From an uncultured bacterium (lineage in GTDB: Bacteria > Bacteroidota > Bacteroidia > Bacteroidales > Paludibacteraceae), in assembly GCA_946183755.1 (NCBI GenBank), contig CAMHCZ010000061.1:1-10187 (forward strand): a DNA stretch of 10,187 nt, read 5' to 3'. Below are positions 1 to 6,145 of this stretch, piece by piece. The translations under genes and the position numbers were made by a program. Below the pieces are notes generated by a model. That model did not search any database, had not been told where the DNA came from, and worked only from the letters and a program-made list of their open reading frames with translations. How positions within the stretch are numbered: position 1 is the first letter of the stretch; each line of letters opens with the position of its first letter.

Positions 1-18
1 CCCGGAGATGATATGCCT

Positions 19-123
19 TCAGGAGGTCATGCGGATATAGTTTCTTTCCTCTGGATCGAAAAACTTCTCACAAGAAACCAGAAAAAATGCTACAATTATT
101 GTGATTATAAAAGTATTTTTCAT
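19..123 (-). pseudogene. Truncated or frameshifted small lipoprotein (34 aa frame)
   Basis: An ATG-started frame of 34 codons with a clear lipoprotein signal peptide: a basic start (MKNT), a hydrophobic core at residues 5-16 and a lipobox L15-V16-S17-C18, followed by charged residues. It stops at TGA (19-21) after only about 16 mature residues, whereas the two lipoproteins upstream have about 140. Its initial ATG context and its place 30 bp after another short frame repeat the pattern of the neighbouring genes. A shift into another frame near residue 28 would keep the reading open to the window edge, so a frameshifted gene fits; a genuinely tiny lipoprotein or a sequencing error cannot be excluded. 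Homology to the two neighbours is not visible in so short a stretch. Function unknown. Confidence 0.5.
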
Positions 124-140
124 TGTTTTTGTATTTTAAA

Positions 141-162
141 AGACCTTTGTGTATTAAGGTCT
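141..162 (-). terminator. Candidate intrinsic terminator
   Basis: Perfect 7-bp inverted repeat (agacctt / aaggtct) around an 8-nt loop. Read on the minus strand the right arm runs into a short T run (TCTTTT). The stop codon of the short frame at 154-252 lies partly in the stem. The stem has only three G-C pairs and the T run is short, so termination would be partial at best. It separates the second lipoprotein unit from the third lipoprotein start. Confidence 0.45.
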
Positions 163-252
163 GTAAGGATTATTTGGGTAATAAGGATTTATGTTTGATG
201 GATGGTCAATAGGATATCCCCAGAAATCCCATTCGTCATCCGTTTTATTTAT
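154..252 (-). pseudogene. Start-less 32-codon tail frame, probable gene remnant
   Basis: Open reading frame between an in-frame TGA (253-255) and TAA (154-156), with no ATG, GTG or TTG near its beginning. It encodes an aromatic, proline-rich peptide (DDEWDFWGYPIDHP, then an Asn/Pro/Tyr-rich end). It starts just after the stop of the lipoprotein gene at 249-716 and ends 30 bp before the next lipoprotein ATG. It shares with the 50-aa frame at 730-882 an acidic pair, Trp, eight residues, then His-Pro at the same spacing, and both lie in the same position relative to lipoprotein genes. I infer a decayed paralogue of that frame, perhaps the C-terminal stub of a larger lost protein. Chance openness of 99 bp is the alternative. 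Confidence 0.35.
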
Positions 253-716
253 TCATATGATCTTACAATTATTCCTTCCATATCTTTCGAAGGAGGATAT
301 GTAAGCGGATGCCGCTCCGAAAAGTGTTCTTTATAATATTGCAGTGGTATATCATATCGTTGCAATATTTGATAATCCTTCACTATCAGGTCCCATGGAA
401 CGTTTTCACAAACACTTTGCAAGATTATGAATATGGTTATTGTGTCTTGAGACACATCCTTGTTTTTATACCAACTCGCACTCCAGCATCTATTTTGTGG
501 AAATGTTCTTGATGTGAACCAATAATCATCTTTTGTGGCATGTAAAATTGTGTCGTGTTGAGATTTTATGTCAAAATGCTCGCTTGATAGATGAAATATA
601 GATATTGTGTCATTTGAAATGTTTCTAACAACAATTGAGGTATAGCAGTCCTCATCTGTCAATCCCTTGCAGCAAGAAAAAAGCACTGCCAATGTTAAAA
701 AAAATATATATTTCAT
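249..716 (-). CDS. Small lipoprotein of unknown function, paralogue of the 845-1339 gene
   Basis: 155-aa protein with a type II signal peptide: hydrophobic residues 3-13 and lipobox L12-F13-S14-C15, so probably lipid-anchored in the outer or inner membrane. The mature part matches the upstream lipoprotein in order: N-x-SNDTI (residues 32-38), HDTIL (54-58), DTITIFI (91-97), PW-x3-V-KDYQILQRYDI (107-123) and YPP-x-KDM (140-146). The two are clearly paralogues, probably by tandem duplication. It starts 13 bp after the short frame at 730-882, has no visible promoter of its own and is probably cotranscribed from the left-facing promoter near 1400. Base composition is AT-rich, unlike the genes to the right. 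I do not recognise a characterised function. Small surface lipoproteins in multiple copies in Bacteroidales can be immunity proteins or orphan members of variable loci, but nothing here proves that. Confidence 0.85.
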   Translation of the reverse strand: MKYIFFLTLAVLFSCCKGLTDEDCYTSIVVRNISNDTISIFHLSSEHFDIKSQHDTILHATKDDYWFTSRTFPQNRCWSASWYKNKDVSQDTITIFIILQSVCENVPWDLIVKDYQILQRYDIPLQYYKEHFSERHPLTYPPSKDMEGIIVRSYE

Positions 717-729
717 AGTGTTTGGGGAA

Positions 730-882
730 TTAAAAGCCTAGGAATCCATATGTCGGATGTTCTTTATTAATCTCAGCATTCCACCAATCTTCTCCGAAAT
801 GCCTTCGCGCGTATGCACTCGCTTCGCGCTCGTACCATTTGTTATCATGGTACATAGGTGTGTATGTCTGATATGTCTTCAT
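730..882 (-). CDS. Hypothetical 50-aa protein, tail-like, aromatic-rich
   Basis: ATG-started frame of 50 codons that overlaps the last 38 bp of the upstream lipoprotein gene and ends 13 bp before the ATG of the next one. The frame is closed upstream by a TAA, so it does not extend further. No signal peptide or membrane helix. The sequence is charged and aromatic: KWYEREASAYARRHF at residues 15-29, then EDWW (31-34) and EHPTYGF (41-47). The look is that of the C-terminal end of a larger exported protein more than of a free-standing gene. The same (E/D)W-x8-HP spacing recurs in the frame at 154-252. A second ATG at codon 10 (855) is an alternative start. Either it is a true small gene translationally coupled to the lipoproteins, or a stub of a lost gene. 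No ribosome binding site is evident. Confidence 0.5.
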   Translation of the reverse strand: MKTYQTYTPMYHDNKWYEREASAYARRHFGEDWWNAEINKEHPTYGFLGF

Positions 883-1339
883 TTGGGGGATATGGCAATA
901 TTATTTCCCCCTTATCTCCCTTGATTCTTGATCTTATATTCTCATTTGTTATGTCGTATCGTGCCAAGATGTCATAATCCTCTGCTATTTGCGCCCAGGG
1001 CTTATTCTTATATGTGCTATATGACAGCACAAAAATTGATATTGTATCAAAATCATAATGACCATTTATAATCTCGCACGAATTTCCAAAGTCGATTTCG
1101 CCACACAGCGCCCATTCTCTAATGGAGTCGCTACTAACAATTCTTCTCATATTATATGGGTCTAATATGGTGTCTCTAAGCCCAATATAGGCGTTATGAT
1201 GAAGTCTGCTAATCGCGGCTATAGTATCATTTGAATTGTTCTTTATATAAATATCTATTGATGGATCTTCATAACAGGGACAGCCACACAAAGAGAAGGC
1301 AAATCCAAGTAAGATGATGAATTGTAGAATTTTTTTCAT
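845..1339 (-). CDS. Small lipoprotein of unknown function, first of the array
   Basis: 164-aa protein from the ATG at 1339. An in-frame ATG at 1372 would add 11 polar residues (MQQNKNKAYTN) before the signal peptide; I prefer the inner start because MKK then a hydrophobic stretch (residues 4-17) and lipobox L17-C18-G19-C20 make a normal type II signal peptide. Mature motifs, shared in order with the 249-716 gene: N-x-SNDTI (34-40), RDTIL (55-59), DTISIFV (98-104), PW-x3-AEDYDILARYDI (114-130), YPP-x-ED (150-155). It is therefore a lipid-anchored paralogue. It is the first gene of the leftward array, with a TAnnTTTG-type -7 element 56 bp upstream of the chosen start. The coding sequence is AT-rich: the 60 bases at 1201-1260 contain 18 G+C. 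Function not recognised. Confidence 0.85.
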   Translation of the reverse strand: MKKILQFIILLGFAFSLCGCPCYEDPSIDIYIKNNSNDTIAAISRLHHNAYIGLRDTILDPYNMRRIVSSDSIREWALCGEIDFGNSCEIINGHYDFDTISIFVLSYSTYKNKPWAQIAEDYDILARYDITNENIRSRIKGDKGEIILPYPPNEDISDIHTYVP

Positions 1340-1394
1340 GTTTGTGTATGCTTTGTTTTTGTTTTGTTGCATTTTAGCGTGTCACAAAGCAACA

Positions 1395-1402
1395 CAAAGT
1401 TA
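1395..1402 (-). promoter_or_regulatory. Candidate Bacteroidota -7 element (TAACTTTG)
   Basis: On the minus strand TAACTTTG matches the Bacteroidota -7 consensus TAnnTTTG exactly. Transcription would start at about 1388, leaving a leader of roughly 50 nt to the ATG at 1339, or 16 nt to the one at 1372. I see no TTTG at the expected -33 distance; the upstream DNA is very AT-rich. Expected to drive the lipoprotein array. Confidence 0.5.
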
Positions 1403-1540
1403 AGTTAATTATTGAATAAATAGATGCCTTTTTATATATTAAGTTTTTGTATTATAATTTATTCTTATGCTCATAGCGTAATATAGAATGGCGGCATGAT
1501 AAAGTTTCATTTTGCCAGCAATTTGAATATTAAAAGATAT

Positions 1541-1571
1541 TTTGTTTTTCTCACCCCTCTTTCTATCTTTG
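1541..1571 (+). promoter_or_regulatory. Bacteroidota-type promoter (TTTG, 19 bp, TATCTTTG)
   Basis: TTTG at 1541-1544 and TATCTTTG at 1564-1571 match both halves of the Bacteroidota housekeeping promoter (-33 TTTG and -7 TAnnTTTG) with a 19-bp spacer. The predicted start near 1577 gives a leader of about 15 nt before the ATG at 1592, which itself has no Shine-Dalgarno sequence. It would drive the 237-aa protein and fau. Confidence 0.75.
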
Positions 1572-1591
1572 CTTACATCAAGCTTTGAGAT

Positions 1592-2305
1592 ATGGAGAAA
1601 TTCGGCAACGGTGACCTTCTGCCCAAATACGACACTTGTTTTTTCGAGCGTTACGCCAAAGAGACGTTGGCGGACTTGGTCAGCGCGCATTATGCCGGAC
1701 TTGTGAACCGCGACCGCCCCGACCTGCAGGATACGTCGCTCGGCATTGGCATCGAAGTGACGCGTGCCATGCGCGAGGGCAAGGCGGAGGCGCATGAGCT
1801 GATAAACGACGTGGCGGGGCAGAGGATTATAGACGTTCCTTCTGAAGTGTCGTCTTCTGTCAATGCCTATGGCTACGGATTTGTGCTCAACGGTCAGCTC
1901 ATAGGACGTGCCGAGCGCGAGTACTGGGAGAGGGCGTTGCCGCTGCAGCACATAATCGAGAGCAAGGTGGCTAAGGTGGCGAACGGTTTTTATGGGTATT
2001 TCTCGGAGTTCGGGCTGTATGTGTTCTCCAAAGAAACTCTATCGACACAGGATGTGCTGGGCACGATGGACTGGATGATTTCCCTGCAGAAGCCCAATCA
2101 GCTGGCTTACAATTACCTTTTTCTCTCGCAGAGCACCGACCTCTGGGTCTGCAATCTGGACAGGCGTGAGACGCACCGTTTCAACATCCCGGTCGCCAAG
2201 CGACAGACTTATTACAACATAGCCATAACATCGCACGAGGACCATTCTGAGCTGCAGCGCCAGATGGAGCGGATGCGCCAGGCAAAAGAAAACGACAATG
2301 AATAA
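1592..2305 (+). CDS. Uncharacterised protein with PD-(D/E)XK-like pattern
   Basis: 237-aa soluble protein with no signal peptide or membrane helix. I cannot name a family. Visible pattern: an N-terminal acidic helix (FFERYAKETLADL, 18-30), then RPDLQ (42-46) and GIGIEVTRA (51-59). This spacing of D44 and E55-V-T57 resembles the D...(E/D)xK core of restriction-endonuclease-fold proteins, with Thr where the Lys is expected. It is followed by I-x2-K-x2-K (122-128) and YGYFSEFGLYVF (134-145), an arrangement I associate with nuclease-fold proteins. This is inference, and activity is doubtful without the Lys. The last 8 bp overlap the start of fau (ATGAATAA), so translation is likely coupled. Start chosen from the promoter 20 bp upstream. 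The C-terminal tail (residues 219-237) is a polar helix. G+C is high, like the genes to its right. Confidence 0.8.
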   Translation: MEKFGNGDLLPKYDTCFFERYAKETLADLVSAHYAGLVNRDRPDLQDTSLGIGIEVTRAMREGKAEAHELINDVAGQRIIDVPSEVSSSVNAYGYGFVLNGQLIGRAEREYWERALPLQHIIESKVAKVANGFYGYFSEFGLYVFSKETLSTQDVLGTMDWMISLQKPNQLAYNYLFLSQSTDLWVCNLDRRETHRFNIPVAKRQTYYNIAITSHEDHSELQRQMERMRQAKENDNE

Positions 2306-2825
2306 ACAAGAGATAAGAAAAAATATTCGCGACATCAAGAAGGAGTATGGCGCCGAACGGCTGAAGGCTCTTTCTGCCGCCGTGTGTGCCAACCTTGAGT
2401 CCAACCCGGTGTATGACTCGGCGTCGGTGGTGCTGCTCTACGCCTCGCTTCCCGATGAGGTGGACACAACTCCGCTTGTGCAGCGTGCTATCGCCTCAGG
2501 CAAGACGGTTGTGCTGCCGGTGGTGCTGGGCGATGAGCTTGAGCTCCGTGTATATTCGGGCGACGACTCTATGGAGACGGGCGCGTTCGGCATCATGGAG
2601 CCTATGGGCGAGCCTTATGTCGGCGATGTGGATGTGGCTATCGTGCCGGGTGTGGCATTCTCGGACGGCGGTGTCCGTCTCGGGCGTGGCAAAGGCTTCT
2701 ACGACCGTATGCTCAAGTCGTTGCCTTGCTACAAGATAGGTCTCTGCTTCTCATTCCAACGGATGGACATCTCCTCGCTGGCAGAGCCTCATGATGTGCT
2801 TATGGACGAAGTTGTTTCTGACTAA
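2298..2825 (+). CDS. fau: 5-formyltetrahydrofolate cyclo-ligase
   Basis: 175 aa, close to the usual bacterial length. It catalyses ATP-dependent conversion of 5-formyl-THF to 5,10-methenyl-THF in the cytoplasm, returning a storage or inhibitory folate to the one-carbon pool. Diagnostic features: basic N-terminal helix (KQEIRKNIRDIKKEY, 3-17), LYASLPDEVDT (47-57), and the family signature GVRLGRGKGFYDRML (125-139), which binds the ATP phosphates, then a C-terminal EPHDVLMDEVV (163-173). It begins inside the stop codon region of the upstream gene (8-bp overlap). Its TAA is 2 bp from the rodA stop on the other strand, with no terminator-like hairpin between. Note the metabolic link with purH in the same window, which uses 10-formyl-THF. 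Confidence 0.93.
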   Translation: MNKQEIRKNIRDIKKEYGAERLKALSAAVCANLESNPVYDSASVVLLYASLPDEVDTTPLVQRAIASGKTVVLPVVLGDELELRVYSGDDSMETGAFGIMEPMGEPYVGDVDVAIVPGVAFSDGGVRLGRGKGFYDRMLKSLPCYKIGLCFSFQRMDISSLAEPHDVLMDEVVSD

Positions 2826-2827
2826 GG

Positions 2828-4282
2828 CTATCTCTCCAGACGTGTCGAATCGAGCTTAAGCAGCACGAACAACATCAATGTGAATCCCCATAGCGACGAG
2901 CCTCCGTAGCTGAAGAACGGCAGCGGAATACCGATTACGGGCATCACGCCTATCACCATTCCTATGTTTATGGTGAAGTGGAACAGCAGAATGGCGGCGA
3001 CGCAGTAGGCATAGACCTGGTTGAACACCTCGGTTTGCCTTTCGGCGATTATGACAATCCTTATCATCAGGAACAGGTACAGCGCCATGATTATGGTAGA
3101 GCCGACGAATCCGAACTCCTCTCCCAGTGTGCAGAAGATGAAATCGGTGCTTTGCTCAGGCACGTATTTCAGCTTAGTCTGAGTTCCCTTCAAGTATCCT
3201 TTGCCTAAGAACTGTCCGGAGCCGATGGCGATTTTCGACTGGTTCACGTTGTATCCTGCGCCTTGCGAGTCTTCCTCGGTGCCCAGCAGCACAAGGATTC
3301 TCGACTTCTGGTGAGCCTGCAGCGCGTTGTCGAACAGATAGTCTGCCGAGTAGCAGTAGCCGACTGATATTAACGCGAACAGTCCTATCAGTGCATAGCT
3401 CTTCCTTCTTTCTTTTATCGCCCTCCAGAACGCCGCGAGCGCAGTGTACACAATCACGGCAATCACGAACCATATATAATCGACAGTGATGAAGAAGTTT
3501 GTAGCCACCGCGATGAAAATTATCGCCAGCGTGGCCTTTATGTTCTTCCATACCAGCTCTTTGTCCCTTCGGAACACAAAGATGAATATGTTGGTGGTCA
3601 GTATTATGAGAATGCCGGAGATGAGCATTCCGAGGTTGCATCGGTCGCCTTGCTGGCAGAATACTGACTCGTATTTTATGACGAATATGAACAGTGCGGC
3701 GGCGAGCAGTCCTAAGACGATAAGCACGCCCGGCATGCCTTTTCTGTACAGCACGAGGAACAGGGCTGCGAACACTAATGCCGAGCCGGTCTCATTCTGT
3801 GCGATGATTATCGCCATAGGCAGCATGATGAGGGCGATTACCTTGGCGTAGCTCCGGAATCCTTGCAACTTGAAGTCGTAGGCGCTCATCATCTTTGCCA
3901 ACGCGAGGCTGGTGGCAAACTTCGCAAGTTCGGCAGGCTGCAATCTCACAGGCCCGAGCTCAAGCCATGAGTGCGAGCCGTTGATGTCCCTCGAGAGGAA
4001 TATCGTGGCTATCAGCAGCAGTATCATGGCGCCGTAGAATACATACGCGAAAGTGTTGTATATCCGGTAGTTGATGAGCAGGATGGATATGCCGATGATG
4101 CCGGCGCAGATAATCCACACCAGCTGTTTGCCGGCTTGCTGCGAGAAGTCGAACATGCTGGAGTTGTCGAACTCGTAGCTTGACGCGTACACACAGAACC
4201 ATCCAGCGACTACAAGTATTATGTAAACAATGATAGTCGGCCAGTCTATGATGTTGGTTATGCTTACGTGTCGCTGTGTCAT
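2828..4282 (-). CDS. rodA: Peptidoglycan glycosyltransferase RodA (SEDS family), long form
   Basis: Polytopic membrane enzyme that polymerises lipid II into glycan strands in the elongasome, acting with PBP2. SEDS signatures: GSHSWLELGPVRLQPAELAKF (102-122), NETGSALVF (163-171), GAGYNVNQSKIAIGSG (341-356), GKGYLKGTQTKLKYVPEQSTDF (360-381) with D380 matching the proposed catalytic Asp of RodA, and GVMPVIGIPLPFFSYGGSS (445-463). At 484 aa it is about 110 longer than E. coli RodA (about 370). The excess lies between residues about 205 and 315 and reads as four extra membrane helices (about 216-237, 250-266, 268-286, 297-313). Cytoplasmic loops RRDKELVWKNIK and RAIKERRKSY are basic, fitting the positive-inside rule. 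The ATG lies 6 bp after the mrdA stop, so the two are cotranscribed. Last gene of the operon. Confidence 0.95.
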   Translation of the reverse strand: MTQRHVSITNIIDWPTIIVYIILVVAGWFCVYASSYEFDNSSMFDFSQQAGKQLVWIICAGIIGISILLINYRIYNTFAYVFYGAMILLLIATIFLSRDINGSHSWLELGPVRLQPAELAKFATSLALAKMMSAYDFKLQGFRSYAKVIALIMLPMAIIIAQNETGSALVFAALFLVLYRKGMPGVLIVLGLLAAALFIFVIKYESVFCQQGDRCNLGMLISGILIILTTNIFIFVFRRDKELVWKNIKATLAIIFIAVATNFFITVDYIWFVIAVIVYTALAAFWRAIKERRKSYALIGLFALISVGYCYSADYLFDNALQAHQKSRILVLLGTEEDSQGAGYNVNQSKIAIGSGQFLGKGYLKGTQTKLKYVPEQSTDFIFCTLGEEFGFVGSTIIMALYLFLMIRIVIIAERQTEVFNQVYAYCVAAILLFHFTINIGMVIGVMPVIGIPLPFFSYGGSSLWGFTLMLFVLLKLDSTRLER

Positions 4283-4288
4283 GTGGTT

Positions 4289-6139
4289 TTATCTTGGAGT
4301 TTTGGTTGATGGTATGAGGTTGGCGTTGACCATTCGGTCCTCTAAGCCTTTGCGCGAAGGCGAGATTTTGCCGTTCAGGTACTTCTCCATCATGAGCGAC
4401 GCTATTGGTCCTGCCCATGTGGCACCGAATCCCGCGTTCTCCACCACTACGGCTATCGCTATCTTCGGATTCTCTCTCGGAGCGAATGCCATGAATATCG
4501 AGTGGTCCTTGCCGTGAGGGTTCTGTGCTGTACCTGTCTTTGCGCATACGGTTATGCTGTCCATCTGCGCCACTCTCGCCGTACCGCCTTTCACTGCCAT
4601 CTCCATGCCGTCTATCGACGCGGCGAAGTATTTCTTGTTCACGTTTGTCACATGCTTCTTTGTCAGGCTGTCGGCTATCTGCTCGCCTTCTATCTTCCTG
4701 ACTATGTGCGGCGTTATCCAGTAGCCCTGGTTCGCTATCGCCGAGGCGTAGTTGGCCAGCTGCATAGGTGTGGCGATAATCTCTCCCTGTCCGATGGCTA
4801 TGGATATGATTGTCAGACCTTTCCAGCCTCTCTCGCCGTATCTTTTGTTGTAGAATTCGGCATTTGGTATGAATCCGCGGTTCTCATTAGGGAAGTCCAC
4901 GCCTGTCTTATATCCGAATCCGAACGACACGACGTCCCTTTTCCAAGTCTCGAAGGCTTCCTGCACGTTCTTGTACTTCTTGCTGTCCATCATGGCTTTC
5001 AGTCCCCAGCAGTAGTAGCCGTTGCACGATGTCTGCAGCGAGTGGCGCATGTCCAGCGGCGACGGGTGTCCGTGGCATCCGACTGTCAGTCCGCCGAATA
5101 CGAATCCGTGGTGGCAAGGGTATCTTGTCTCTGGTGTTATGATTCCTTCCTGCTGGAATATGAGCGAGTTCACGACTTTGAAGGTCGAACCCGGAGGGTA
5201 TCTCGCCATGAGCGGACGGTCGAGGAGCGGCTTCAGAGGGTCGTTGTTCAGTCTCTTGAAGTTCTCGCCTCTCTGTCGTCCCACGAGGTCCGACGGATTG
5301 AAGTTAGGCGACGACACAAGCGCCAGTATCTCTCCGCTCTGCGGTTCTATCGCCACGACCGAACCTATCTTGTTTCTCATCAGCTTCTCGCCGTACATCT
5401 GCAGGTCTATGTCGATGGAGAGTTCTATGTTCTTGCCAGGCACTGAGGCTTTGTCCAGCTTTCCGTCCTGATATTTGCCTTTCAGTCGTCCGCGCGCGTC
5501 TCTCAGGAGTATCTCGTAGCCCTTCTCGCCTCGCAGCGTCTTTTCGTAGTATTTCTCCACGCCGTTTTTGCCGGCATAGTCGCCTCGCGAGTAGTATGGG
5601 TCGTTATCCATGTCTCTCTGCGACACTTCTCCCACCGAGCCCAGCGCATGAGCCGCGCACGGATATGTGTACTCTCTCAGTGTTCTGTCCTGGATGTAGA
5701 ATCCTGGCAGTTTGTACAGTTTTTCCTGCAGTATGGCGAATTCCTCGATAGACAGTTGCGATATGAGAACCTGTGGGGTGTACTTCGAGTATCCTTTCTC
5801 GTTCTTCATGCGCTTTATCAGCTTTATCAGCTTCTCCTTGGAGATGTTGGTCGCGCGGCAGAAGTCCAGAGTGTCGAATTCCTGCACCTCGTTCATGATT
5901 ACCATCACGTCGTATGCCGGCTTGTTATAGACGAGGAGTTTGCCGTTTCGGTCGTAGATGAGACCTCGGGCCGGGAACTTGGTCTTTTTCAGGAAGGCGT
6001 TGCTGTCGGCATGCTGCTTGTATTCCGGGTTAAGTATCTGAAGGTTTATCAGCTGCAGCACATACACGATGAACACGATAATCATCGAGCCGATTATCAC
6101 GTCCTTTCTGTCCTTGAGGTTGTCGTTTTCTACTGACAC
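4289..6139 (-). CDS. mrdA: Penicillin-binding protein 2, elongasome D,D-transpeptidase
   Basis: 616 aa, normal for class B PBP2. It cross-links the glycan made by RodA. N-terminal membrane anchor at residues 14-35, PBP dimerisation or pedestal region (about 55-235, with ARGLIYDRNGKLL at 57-69), then the transpeptidase domain with S318-T-F-K321 (nucleophile and base), S371-C-N373 and K534-T-G536, all three active-site motifs intact. A Cys/His cluster between and around the first two motifs (C342, H343, H344, C355, H356, H358, C372) may correspond to the metal site described in proteobacterial PBP2; that is inference. The start is GTG at 6139, since the next Met (19) lies inside the membrane helix. 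Gaps of 6 bp to mreD upstream and rodA downstream show one transcript. Target of beta-lactams such as mecillinam in other bacteria. Confidence 0.96.
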   Translation of the reverse strand: MSVENDNLKDRKDVIIGSMIIVFIVYVLQLINLQILNPEYKQHADSNAFLKKTKFPARGLIYDRNGKLLVYNKPAYDVMVIMNEVQEFDTLDFCRATNISKEKLIKLIKRMKNEKGYSKYTPQVLISQLSIEEFAILQEKLYKLPGFYIQDRTLREYTYPCAAHALGSVGEVSQRDMDNDPYYSRGDYAGKNGVEKYYEKTLRGEKGYEILLRDARGRLKGKYQDGKLDKASVPGKNIELSIDIDLQMYGEKLMRNKIGSVVAIEPQSGEILALVSSPNFNPSDLVGRQRGENFKRLNNDPLKPLLDRPLMARYPPGSTFKVVNSLIFQQEGIITPETRYPCHHGFVFGGLTVGCHGHPSPLDMRHSLQTSCNGYYCWGLKAMMDSKKYKNVQEAFETWKRDVVSFGFGYKTGVDFPNENRGFIPNAEFYNKRYGERGWKGLTIISIAIGQGEIIATPMQLANYASAIANQGYWITPHIVRKIEGEQIADSLTKKHVTNVNKKYFAASIDGMEMAVKGGTARVAQMDSITVCAKTGTAQNPHGKDHSIFMAFAPRENPKIAIAVVVENAGFGATWAGPIASLMMEKYLNGKISPSRKGLEDRMVNANLIPSTKTPR

Positions 6140-6145
6140 GCTGCT

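Noticed and set aside
13..198. Plus-strand frame of 61 codons at the left edge
   Set aside because: It is antisense to the lipoprotein signal peptide at 19-123 and to the terminator-like repeat; no promoter or motif supports it.
309..512. Plus-strand frame of 67 codons
   Set aside because: Antisense shadow of the lipoprotein gene at 249-716, whose paralogue confirms the minus strand.
1439..1951. A 170-codon minus-strand frame over the start of the 237-aa gene
   Set aside because: It covers the promoter and first half of a gene with a good promoter and normal composition; its translation is Arg/His-rich and has no motif.
3174..3641. Minus-strand frame of 155 codons inside rodA
   Set aside because: Alternate frame of the real rodA reading; His/Arg-rich and without membrane segments or motifs.
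4502..5446. A 314-codon plus-strand open frame opposite mrdA
   Set aside because: It lies wholly inside the clear PBP2 gene, has no recognisable motif and an Arg/Val/Cys-rich content typical of antisense reading of a GC-rich gene.
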